Positions 1 to 5,517 of a DNA stretch of 10,760 bases are shown in pieces. Position 1 is the stretch's first letter; each line of letters begins with the position of its first letter. The notes under the pieces were generated by a model. That model did not search any database and was not told the DNA's origin. It worked only from the letters and a program-made list of their open reading frames with translations. The DNA comes from an uncultured Lachnospiraceae bacterium. Lineage in GTDB: Bacteria > Bacillota > Clostridia > Lachnospirales > Lachnospiraceae. Both the position numbers and the translations under genes were made by a program. The stretch is from positions 1 to 10,760 of the forward strand of contig CAJUII010000107.1 in assembly GCA_910586405.1 (NCBI GenBank). The letters run 5' to 3'.

Positions 1-55
1 GGTTCCGTAATGAAAATGGTAGCACAAAATGACGAAAAATACAACGGATTTTTGA
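1..55. repeat. 55-bp direct repeat, copy 1
   Basis: These 55 bases recur without a mismatch at 430-484, a spacing of 429 bp. Read on the minus strand the block holds a sigma-A-like promoter pointing left, out of the window. By analogy with copy 2, which drives the toxin at 224-355, copy 1 should drive another copy of the toxin beyond the left edge. Confidence 0.95.
16..44 (-). promoter_or_regulatory. Promoter in repeat copy 1, pointing left out of the window
   Basis: On the minus strand the -35 is TTGTAT (44-39) and the -10 is TACCAT (21-16), 17 bp apart. It is identical to the toxin promoter at 445-473. The driven gene lies outside the window. Confidence 0.6.
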
Positions 56-67
56 TGCAAAATAAGG

Positions 68-96
68 TTGAAATCGTTTTTTCAGTATGGTATAGT
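68..96 (+). promoter_or_regulatory. Promoter of the antisense antitoxin RNA
   Basis: TTGAAA (68-73) and TATAGT (91-96) are separated by exactly 17 bp, a strong sigma-A promoter. Transcription should start near 103 and run toward the toxin gene. This block is absent from the second repeat unit. Confidence 0.75.
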
Positions 97-102
97 AAAT
101 GT

Positions 103-233
103 AAAGAAAGACATCTGCGCAAACAGATGCCTTTCGCGGAGCCTCACTCCAAAGGTGGAGCTTCCCGAGGTGGAACTTACCTCTCAGTGAGAGGCGCCCA
201 TCCTGGTCTCAACAGGGTGGGCATTATTTTTTT
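103..233 (+). ncRNA. Antisense RNA, candidate type I antitoxin (RatA-like arrangement)
   Basis: The roughly 130-nt transcript starts just downstream of the promoter at 68-96 and ends at the terminator at 196-233. It has no convincing reading frame with a ribosome site. Visible hairpins are CATCTG/CAGATG (112-117 with 124-129), CCTCTC/GAGAGG (180-185 with 189-194) and the terminator stem. The toxin gene runs convergently, so the RNA is complementary to the toxin 3' UTR and its last few codons. Known txpA/RatA pairs of Bacillus have the same tail-to-tail overlap. The promoter, terminator and hairpins are read directly; the antitoxin role is inferred from geometry. Exact ends are estimates. Confidence 0.7.
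196..233 (+). terminator. Intrinsic terminator of the antisense RNA
   Basis: The stem GCCCATCCTG (196-205) pairs with CAGGGTGGGC (213-222), ten pairs with one G-U, across a 7-base loop. It is followed by a T-rich tail to 233. Read on the minus strand the same hairpin lies in the toxin mRNA 3' UTR but has no U-tract there. Confidence 0.85.
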
Positions 234-355
234 GTCTTTTTATCCTTATCGCAAATATGAATGATAAAGGAAAGACACGTAAGAATGAAGCTGCCAAAGG
301 TAAATAACAAAGTTAAAATACCAATGAGAATCGAAATAATTTCAAAAGCCGTCAT
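224..355 (-). CDS. Small hydrophobic toxin, holin-like type I toxin family (TxpA/BsrG-like)
   Basis: This 43-residue protein is too short for ordinary gene finding. It starts MTAFEIISILIGILTLLF, has one continuous hydrophobic stretch (about residues 5-33) and ends in a lysine-rich tail, CDKDKKTKK. That layout, a short polar M-T-x-[FY]-E start, one membrane helix and a basic tail, is typical of the putative holin-like toxin family that includes TxpA, whose members act at the membrane. The start ATG (355-353) is preceded by AAGGGAGGTG seven bases upstream, and a promoter lies at 445-473. The convergent antisense RNA at 103-233 is its likely antitoxin. The assignment rests on architecture and the N-terminal pattern; toxicity is inferred. 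Confidence 0.8.
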   Translation of the reverse strand: MTAFEIISILIGILTLLFTFGSFILTCLSFIIHICDKDKKTKK

Positions 356-429
356 CAATACGCACCTCCCTTCCTAAGTAATCCGGCGAACCGGTAGTAT
401 TGGCTCGGGAGGCTGCCACCCCTGTCATG

Positions 430-484
430 GGTTCCGTAATGAAAATGGTAGCACAAAATGACGAAAAATACAACGGATTTTTGA
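430..484. repeat. 55-bp direct repeat, copy 2 (toxin promoter region)
   Basis: This is an exact copy of 1-55. Beyond 484 it joins directly to a sequence matching 217 onward (GGGCATTA, a T run, then GTCTTTTT). The counterpart of bases 56-216, which in unit 1 carry the antisense promoter and most of the RNA, is therefore missing. Confidence 0.95.
445..473 (-). promoter_or_regulatory. Toxin promoter
   Basis: On the minus strand TTGTAT (473-468) and TACCAT (450-445) are 17 bp apart, upstream of the toxin. The implied 5' UTR is about 85 bases, long for so small a gene, and contains self-complementary GC-rich segments (CCGGTTCGCCGG on the minus strand at about 393-382) that could control ribosome access. 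Confidence 0.65.
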
Positions 485-491
485 AAGGGCA

Positions 492-521
492 TTATTTTTT
501 GTCTTTTTCCTTTTTGGATAA
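492..521 (-). pseudogene. Remnant of a second toxin gene (last codons only)
   Basis: Read on the minus strand this encodes LSKKEKDKK and a stop, closely resembling the basic tail of the intact toxin. It is followed by the same TAATGCCC that follows the intact toxin stop. An in-frame TAG lies immediately upstream of the leucine codon, and nothing farther upstream resembles a toxin. It is best read as the 3' scar of another cassette whose body and antisense gene were deleted. Confidence 0.55.
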
Positions 522-549
522 CTATTCGCGCAGACTCTAGTATATGGAA

Positions 550-996
550 TCATGTATTACCTACGATTAATTTCATACCAACTTGATTCTCCACGATCTC
601 TCCGGTTTCACGGAATCCGACAGAAGCATAAAGATTTCGTGCAATCTGATTGGTTGCATAATATGCTGTATAAACCTCTTTTACCTGAAACCGGTTCACT
701 AGATAATCAATACCAAGTTTTAAGGCACTTTTGCCATATCCTTTATTCTGATATTTCTCATCAATCATAAACTTCCATAAAGTATAATATCCCTCAGCCT
801 CATAATATCCAAGCATAATAAATCCAACCATCGTGTTGTCTGCATAAACGGCAAAGGGATAAGCAGTATCATAATATATCCATGCCTGTGCCAACGAATG
901 AACATTTGATGAAACGAAACGTTTCTGACTCTCAGCGATATTCAACTGAAGGCATTCTTCGTAGTTTTCTTTTGTAATTTCTCTTAATGTAACCAT
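550..996 (-). CDS. GNAT-family N-acetyltransferase (BltD/PaiA-like polyamine acetyltransferase group)
   Basis: The 148-residue protein is a complete single GNAT domain. The acetyl-CoA binding motif A spans residues 76-92 (FMIDEKYQNKGYGKSAL, with Q83-x-x-G86-x-G88), and motif B is NQIARNLYASVGFRETGE at 116-133. Such enzymes move an acetyl group from acetyl-CoA to an amine. The overall pattern resembles the small cytosolic spermine/spermidine acetyltransferases, but the substrate cannot be read from sequence. The start ATG is supported by AAGGAGAG seven bases upstream. It lies downstream of the membrane-protein gene on the same strand and may share its transcript; no clear promoter was found in the 170-bp gap. 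No terminator is visible downstream. Confidence 0.9.
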   Translation of the reverse strand: MVTLREITKENYEECLQLNIAESQKRFVSSNVHSLAQAWIYYDTAYPFAVYADNTMVGFIMLGYYEAEGYYTLWKFMIDEKYQNKGYGKSALKLGIDYLVNRFQVKEVYTAYYATNQIARNLYASVGFRETGEIVENQVGMKLIVGNT

Positions 997-1026
997 TAGG
1001 ATTCTCTCCTTTTATATAAGACATCT

Positions 1027-1137
1027 TTACAGTTCATTTTGTTTTCTGCGGTCATTTTGCTGCTGGAATCTGTCAGTGTGTACGGAAACTTTGTTTTCAA
1101 CCGACAATAAGCTGTCCAAATGACATCGTTTCACCAT
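1027..1137 (-). CDS. Possible small protein of unknown function (36 aa, or 44 aa from an upstream ATG)
   Basis: An open frame sits between the membrane-protein gene and the GNAT gene, in the same direction. From the ATG at 1137-1135 it encodes a charged, soluble 36-residue peptide beginning MVKRCHLDSLLSVENK and ending QQQNDRRKQNEL. AGGGG lies six bases before this ATG; an alternative ATG at 1161 would give 44 residues. Its placement fits an operon of three genes. It could instead be the tail of a lost larger gene or a chance frame. I do not recognise it. Confidence 0.35.
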   Translation of the reverse strand: MVKRCHLDSLLSVENKVSVHTDRFQQQNDRRKQNEL

Positions 1138-1168
1138 CATATTCCCCTGACAAACCACCATTTACTTT

Positions 1169-1807
1169 TTATCCCCAATATGGAATTACCAATTGATATA
1201 TCAATGCAACTGGAACTGATAATCCCAGTTCAATGACAAACTCTTTTGGTTTTCTATACAGGATAATTACGCCAATGAACCATGTAACAACTTCCATAAG
1301 ATGATACACATAGAATCCTTGTGTGAGCGAAAATGCCTGTGCGAATAATACGCCAATAATTGCACTGGATATAATAATTGCAATAACGCCTTCTCCCTTT
1401 GCATACCAACATATATACGCCATAAAAAACGTCGCGAAAGAAATCATTACCCACATCATCATATAAGCTTTTGGTAAGAAGCCTAAGACATAATTACAGT
1501 AGAGATAATAGCCTGCCAACATACTGATAAAGAACAAGAAGGTGTTGATTGAAGCCCTCAAAGGCGATTTTGAATATATAGAAATACATGTTGCCAATAA
1601 AATCCATATCGCGAATCGGCCAAAATAATTTCTAAGATCGAGTTGTTGTATCAACAATGGGAATATATTACTTGGTGAGCCATCAATCCATTTCTGTAAT
1701 ACGCCAAGCGCAAATCCAAACAGAATCACGCCTACGGTTACGATCATTTGCATTTTAAAAGAAACGCCTGTTTCGGGTGTTCTAATTTTTTCAAGAAATG
1801 ACTTCAA
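1169..1807 (-). CDS. Polytopic membrane protein of unknown function
   Basis: The 212-residue protein is almost entirely hydrophobic, with about six or seven membrane segments (approximately 19-38, 62-78, 86-106, 114-133, 139-159, 167-184 and 191-209). Only a short N-terminal tail, basic and proline-containing, looks cytoplasmic. No transporter, enzyme or binding motif is recognisable. The start is TTG at 1807-1805, supported by GAGGT seven bases upstream; the first in-frame ATG lies about 20 codons in and would cut into the first helix. An extended -10 promoter at 1938-1930 gives a roughly 115-base leader. The GNAT gene follows downstream. Confidence 0.75.
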   Translation of the reverse strand: MKSFLEKIRTPETGVSFKMQMIVTVGVILFGFALGVLQKWIDGSPSNIFPLLIQQLDLRNYFGRFAIWILLATCISIYSKSPLRASINTFLFFISMLAGYYLYCNYVLGFLPKAYMMMWVMISFATFFMAYICWYAKGEGVIAIIISSAIIGVLFAQAFSLTQGFYVYHLMEVVTWFIGVIILYRKPKEFVIELGLSVPVALIYQLVIPYWG

Positions 1808-1929
1808 TTTTTCTACCTCAACTTTGCTTTTTTAATTTCCCCTGAGATAATCTTCCCACAGGGCATGATGAATCCCGATCAATGATGCTGTACATCGTGA
1901 AATAATGAGGGAAACAAAATCTATAGAGT

Positions 1930-1938
1930 ATTATAACA
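1930..1938 (-). promoter_or_regulatory. Extended -10 promoter of the membrane-protein transcript
   Basis: The minus strand reads TGTTATAAT, a perfect TGnTATAAT extended -10. No good -35 lies upstream, which is tolerated for extended -10 promoters. It sits about 125 bases before the TTG start and diverges from the plus-strand promoter at 2009-2036. Confidence 0.55.
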
Positions 1939-2008
1939 CATAATATACGGGAACTGGTAAACTGGTTGAAATTTTTCAAAAAACAATTTAAAGCACTGCC
2001 GTTTCTCA

Positions 2009-2036
2009 TTGACAATAGTATCCAAAAAGCTACTAA
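2009..2036 (+). promoter_or_regulatory. Candidate promoter of the radical SAM gene
   Basis: A perfect TTGACA (2009-2014) is followed after 16 bp by TACTAA (2031-2036), a weaker -10. The rest of the 299-bp gap 1808-2106 shows no gene I can support. Confidence 0.45.
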
Positions 2037-2106
2037 GAACAGAAAAAGACAGTACTTGAAAACGCATACGATTCCTTGTAAGGTATGAGAAAAGGAGGGA
2101 TTGCTT

Positions 2107-3026
2107 ATGCATTATACAGGAACAATATGGAGACCGCCGTATGAAGCGGCGTCTTTGCTCTTGGAGGTCACAGCGGGCTGCACGCACCATCAATGTAAAT
2201 TCTGTACGCTTTATGCAGATTTGCCGTTTGCATTCAGAATGTCCCCGATGGAGGATATCGCGTCAGATTTAAAAGAAGCACAAGAACTGTACTGCCGTTT
2301 TCCCAAACGGAAACCGTCACGTACATTTCTGACAGGTGCAAATCCGTTTGTGCTGGAGTACCAGAAGCTGATGGCAATTGCCACACAGATTCATTGCTAT
2401 TTTCCAGAAATGAGCAGCATTGGCTGCTTTGCGCGGGTGACAGATGTGTCACTGAAAACAGACGAAGAACTTGCCGCGCTGCACAAAGCCGGATTTGATG
2501 GATTGACCATCGGGATTGAGACGGCCGATGATGAGGCACTAGAATTGATGAAAAAAGGATATCAGGCAGCGGACATCTTAACGCAGTGCAGCCGGCTTGA
2601 CAAGGCGGGAATCGGATATTATTTCTTTTATCTGACAGGTATTTGCGGTGCAGGGCGCGGGGAGGCAGGCGCGCGGGCAACGGCAGCGGTCTGCAATCAG
2701 CTTCATCCAAGGATTGTCGGTGCCAATATGCTGACTGTCTATTCAGATTCTTTATTATATGAAGAAATCCAAAAGGGAAATTGGAAGGAGGAGGGCGAGA
2801 CGGAAAAATATCGTGAAATGCGGACTTTGGTACAACATCTGGAAATTCCGACCGTGTTTGCGGCGTTGGGCGCGTCCAATGCATTTCGGTGTCGAACTTT
2901 TACCCGGTCACTGCGTATCTGCCAAAGGAGCGGTCGTCGGTGCTCGGTGCATTACAGCACGTCATCGACACAGTGAGCGAGGAGGAAATGACAAAATACC
3001 GCAGGTCGCTGAAAGCGCTAGGATAG
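2107..3026 (+). pseudogene. Radical SAM protein with a one-base frameshift near the C-terminus
   Basis: The N-terminal part is a well-preserved radical SAM domain. Cysteines at 25, 30 and 33 (GCTHHQCKFC) would hold the 4Fe-4S cluster; the first gap is four residues rather than the usual three, a spacing I associate with some YgiQ/COG1032-like radical SAM proteins. GIET near residues 138-141 fits the SAM-binding part of the barrel. The start is ATG 2107, eight bases after GGAGG, not the TTG at 2101. After GASNAF (about 2886) the frame turns into arginine- and serine-rich sequence that stops at 2974-2976. One frame over, translation from 2889 reads VSNFYPVTAYLPKERSSVL and continues to TAG at 3024-3026, as expected for the family. 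One missing C at 2887-2888 would restore a 306-residue protein. Either the gene is freshly broken or the read has an error. The reaction is unknown. Confidence 0.8.
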
Positions 3027-3041
3027 GTGATGATTTTGGGC

Positions 3042-3070
3042 TTGTTTTTTACAGAAAGGCAGTATATAAT
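3042..3070 (+). promoter_or_regulatory. Promoter of the MFS efflux transcript
   Basis: TTGTTT (3042-3047) and a perfect TATAAT (3065-3070) are 17 bp apart. The start near 3077 gives a leader of about 160 bases before the transporter start, unusually long and containing a small ORF and a hairpin. Confidence 0.65.
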
Positions 3071-3110
3071 TTTTACAACAAAAGAAAAGAAGATAAAGAG
3101 GAAAAGAAAC

Positions 3111-3149
3111 ATGAAACTTTGTATTGCAACCGCTCCATGCAGAGTCTGA
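3111..3149 (+). CDS. Candidate leader peptide upstream of the MFS gene
   Basis: An ATG preceded by AGAGGA eight bases upstream opens a 12-residue frame, MKLCIATAPCRV, ending with TGA at 3147-3149. It lies about 35 bases after the predicted transcription start. Its last codons form the 5' arm of the hairpin at 3133-3164 and its stop falls in the loop, so a ribosome on it would keep the hairpin from forming. Several antibiotic-resistance genes use such leader peptides for translation- or drug-dependent attenuation; the function here is inferred only from position. Confidence 0.45.
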   Translation: MKLCIATAPCRV

Positions 3150-3164
3150 GGGGACTGCATGGAG
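3133..3164 (+). promoter_or_regulatory. Perfect stem-loop in the MFS leader, candidate attenuator
   Basis: CTCCATGCAG (3133-3142) and CTGCATGGAG (3155-3164) form a perfect 10-bp stem with a 12-base loop. It has no T-run directly after it, so it is not itself a terminator. GAGGA within and after the 3' arm (3162-3166) can alternatively pair with TCCTC (3184-3188), upstream of a T5 run at 3203-3207. That alternative is weak. Confidence 0.55.
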
Positions 3165-3237
3165 GAATCGCATCAAGCGGATATCCTCAGGCTTTGCTTC
3201 TGTTTTTCACATGACAAAAACGAAAAGGAGCAAAGAA

Positions 3238-4518
3238 ATGAAAATTTTGAAGAATGAACTAAGAGACTTTCTGATGCTTTGGAGCACCCAGAGCATCTCC
3301 CAGCTTGGCAGCAGTATTACCGCATTTGCGCTGACATTATGGCTATATGAGAAGACAGGGTCTTCTCTAAGTACCGCCGCACTCACCATCTGTTCCTATG
3401 TGCCGTATGTGCTGATGAGCATTTTTGCGGGCGCACTGACAGACCGGTTTAACAAAAAGAAAACAATGCTGGTCTGTGATGTGTTTGCGGCAGTCTGCAC
3501 AGTGGTCATATTTGTATTGTTCCGGCTGAACCGTTTGATGGTATGGCATTTATATGTATTGAATGCAGTTTCAGGATTGATGAACACAGTGCAGCAGCCA
3601 GCTTCTGAAGTTGCCATGACGATCATTATCCCTGAAAAATATTATCAGAAAACAAGCGGACTTTGTTCGCTTTCAAGGTCGCTGCTGTCGATTTTAAATC
3701 CGCTGATTGCAACGGCGCTGTACGCGCTGGCAGGGCTGAACCTTGTCATTGCGGTCGATCTTGGGAGCTTTGCCATCGCATTTGTGACATTATTGTTTTT
3801 TATCAGAATCCCTGAAACAAAGGGTGTAGAAAGCGGAAGCGTCCTAAAGCTTGCAAAGGGAGGGATTCAATTTCTGCGAGAGAATCCCATGATTATGACA
3901 CTGATTTTCTTTATGTCCGGTGTAAATTTGGTCGCATCTGCCTTCGATGCAACACTGCCCGGTTATGTGCTGCCCAATCCAAAGGGCGGCTCGTCGGTGC
4001 TTGGACTGGTTACATCCTGCGCCGGCATTGCCATGATTTTAGGCAGTCTGCTGGTCTCTGTTCTGCCAAAACCAAAGGACAGAGTGCGGGTAATTTATTT
4101 GACGATGCTGTTTTCGCTAGGCACCGAAAATTTCGTGCTGGCATTTTCCAGAGAGCCAGTTTTATGGTGTATAGGTCAGCTGATTGGTTGGATACTTGTG
4201 CCGGTTATGAGTGCGAATCTGGATGTGATTCTCAGGACAAATATTCCGGTAGATTTGCAGGGGCGCGTGTACGCCTGCCGCAATACATTTCAATTTTTTA
4301 CAATTCCAATCGGATTGTTTGCCGGCGGCTTTATGGTAGACAGGGTATGCGAACCGTTTATGAGCGCGTATGGTCATCTGTCCATGTTAAACGTATTGTT
4401 TGGCGCCGGCAAAGGTTCTGGCGCGGCGCTCATGATGTTTCTTCTTGGTGTGAGTGGGAGTCTGATTTGTTTACTTACTGGGAAGAAGCTAAAGAAATAT
4501 CATTATAGTGAAACGTGA
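3238..4518 (+). CDS. MFS efflux transporter (DHA3/Mef-like drug exporter)
   Basis: The 426-residue protein has the about 12 helices of a major facilitator transporter and the loop 2-3 signature GALTDRFNKKKTMLVCDV. The N-terminal WSTQSISQLGSSITAFAL pattern is typical of the DHA3 group, which includes macrolide exporters such as MefA and the enterobactin exporter EntS. It should sit in the cell membrane and export a small molecule by proton antiport; the substrate is not evident. The start is ATG 3238, seven bases after AGGAG. The open frame extends upstream to 3124, but that part overlaps the leader hairpin and does not look like transporter sequence. A promoter, leader peptide and hairpin precede it and a terminator follows. 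Confidence 0.9.
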   Translation: MKILKNELRDFLMLWSTQSISQLGSSITAFALTLWLYEKTGSSLSTAALTICSYVPYVLMSIFAGALTDRFNKKKTMLVCDVFAAVCTVVIFVLFRLNRLMVWHLYVLNAVSGLMNTVQQPASEVAMTIIIPEKYYQKTSGLCSLSRSLLSILNPLIATALYALAGLNLVIAVDLGSFAIAFVTLLFFIRIPETKGVESGSVLKLAKGGIQFLRENPMIMTLIFFMSGVNLVASAFDATLPGYVLPNPKGGSSVLGLVTSCAGIAMILGSLLVSVLPKPKDRVRVIYLTMLFSLGTENFVLAFSREPVLWCIGQLIGWILVPVMSANLDVILRTNIPVDLQGRVYACRNTFQFFTIPIGLFAGGFMVDRVCEPFMSAYGHLSMLNVLFGAGKGSGAALMMFLLGVSGSLICLLTGKKLKKYHYSET

Positions 4519-4525
4519 TTGGTTG

Positions 4526-4556
4526 AATAGGGACAGTCTTGCCCCTATTTTAATTT
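4526..4556 (+). terminator. Intrinsic terminator after the MFS gene
   Basis: AATAGGG (4526-4532) pairs with CCCTATT (4543-4549) across a 10-base loop, followed by TTAATTT. The stem is short and the U-tract interrupted, so some readthrough into the sigma-factor operon is possible. Confidence 0.6.
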
Positions 4557-4567
4557 CTATAAAAAAA

Positions 4568-4595
4568 TGAACCGCAGCAAAAGTCGTGACGAATA
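4568..4595 (+). promoter_or_regulatory. Possible ECF-type (autoregulatory) promoter of the sigma operon
   Basis: TGAACC (4568-4573) and CGAATA (4590-4595) are 16 bp apart. This resembles the TGAAAC-N16-CGTA pattern recognised by SigW-type ECF factors of Bacillus. No good TTGACA/TATAAT pair is seen in the 107-bp gap. ECF factors often transcribe their own operon; autoregulation here is a hypothesis. Confidence 0.4.
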
Positions 4596-4625
4596 TAGAG
4601 TGAACAGGCAAGGGAGGTGATAAAA

Positions 4626-5150
4626 GTGAACGCAAAAGAAATTGAAAAATGTATTGATGCGTTCGGTACAGACATCTACAGATTCTGCCTAAAGCTCTGC
4701 GCGGACAAGGCAGACGCGGAGGACTTATATCAACAAACATTTCTAAAGGCGCTAGAGACTAAGTGGACACTTGACTGGGAGAGCAACCCGAAGGCATTGT
4801 TTTTCTCTCTGGCACATAATCTTTGGAAAAGCGACAGGAGAAAACAGGCGCGGCGGAGTACGATTGCTCCTTGCAGCAATTTTGATGACGAGATGGAAAC
4901 GCGGCTGTGTTCCGAGGAAAGTATTGAAGAAAACTACTTTCAAAAGGAACTAATTGCAAAAGTACGGCAAATCGTGCAAGCGCTCCCTGAAAAGTTTCGC
5001 GTCCCGCTGATATTATTTTACCTTTCCGATTGTTCCATAGAGCAGATTGCGGTGATTATAAAAAAGCCGCCGGGAACCGTGAAAAGCCGATTGTTCAAGG
5101 GAAGAAGCTTAATTAAAAAAAGATTGGAGGATGCTGGTTATGAGAGATAA
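4626..5150 (+). CDS. ECF-type sigma-70 family RNA polymerase sigma factor
   Basis: The 174-residue protein has the two conserved sigma regions and nothing else. Region 2 (about 11-75) includes the typical AEDLYQQTFLKAL segment, and region 4 (about 115-168) includes a helix-turn-helix (CSIEQIAVIIKKPPGTVKSR) that would contact the -35. This is the build of ECF factors, which redirect RNA polymerase to stress or envelope genes when released from a membrane anti-sigma partner. The chosen start is GTG 4626, five bases after AAGGGAGGTGA; the in-frame GTG at 4617 lies inside that ribosome site. Its end overlaps the next gene by 11 bases, so the two are translationally linked. Its regulon is unknown. 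Confidence 0.92.
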   Translation: MNAKEIEKCIDAFGTDIYRFCLKLCADKADAEDLYQQTFLKALETKWTLDWESNPKALFFSLAHNLWKSDRRKQARRSTIAPCSNFDDEMETRLCSEESIEENYFQKELIAKVRQIVQALPEKFRVPLILFYLSDCSIEQIAVIIKKPPGTVKSRLFKGRSLIKKRLEDAGYER

Positions 5151-5517
5151 TCAATCAAACATAGTAATAGAAGAAGTGATTCAGGCTTCTATGAAAATGA
5201 CAGATGTTCCAGACCCGGAACTGAATCAGAAACTCAAAGCGGCGCTGTACCAGCAAGAAGCCGTTCTGCAAAAACAACCTGCCACACATAAAGTATCCAT
5301 TTGGTATTTGCCGATGATTTTGAACCTGATCACGTTTTCTTTGCTGGGGGTCTGTGCGTTGAGCGTCATTGAAAATATTTATTTGTCTTATATGACCGCC
5401 GGTGTCTGCTTTTATGTTGGTTTGGCTGGGGTATTGCTTACACTCGTGGGCGTAAAAAGAGCAAACATCAAAGAGGAACTCGCTATTCGTATTGAGAAAA
5501 GAGGTGTATTGGCATGA
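5140..5517 (+). CDS. Small two-helix membrane protein, candidate anti-sigma factor
   Basis: The 125-residue protein has a hydrophilic N-terminal region (1-50, rich in Glu and Gln) and two membrane helices (about 55-77 and 83-105), ending in a charged tail. Both ends are probably cytoplasmic. No zinc-finger anti-sigma motif (HxxxCxxC) is present and I do not recognise the family. The start is ATG 5140 nine bases after GGAGG; the ATG at 5131 touches the ribosome site. The gene overlaps the sigma-factor gene by 11 bases and the next gene by ATGA. This coupling and the cytoplasmic N-terminus make it the likely partner that holds the sigma factor at the membrane, but that is inference. Confidence 0.75.
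   Translation: MRDNQSNIVIEEVIQASMKMTDVPDPELNQKLKAALYQQEAVLQKQPATHKVSIWYLPMILNLITFSLLGVCALSVIENIYLSYMTAGVCFYVGLAGVLLTLVGVKRANIKEELAIRIEKRGVLA

Noticed and set aside
10..264. An 84-codon plus-strand frame across the toxin locus
   Set aside because: It has no ribosome site at its start, spans the antisense promoter, hairpins and terminator, and its product resembles nothing. The minus-strand toxin and the plus-strand RNA explain the region.
1..484. CRISPR-like repeats
   Set aside because: There are only two copies of the 55-bp block, 429 bp apart, with a promoter inside; there is no spacer array.
2101..2106. TTG at 2101 as start of the radical SAM gene
   Set aside because: It is only two bases from the GGAGG site; ATG 2107 has eight-base spacing and a normal N-terminus.
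2234..2884. A 216-codon minus-strand frame opposite the radical SAM gene
   Set aside because: It is proline- and serine-rich, has no ribosome site and mirrors a well-supported gene.
3124..3237. N-terminal extension of the MFS protein
   Set aside because: The extension lies in the leader with the hairpin and has no ribosome site, and the transporter pattern begins at ATG 3238.
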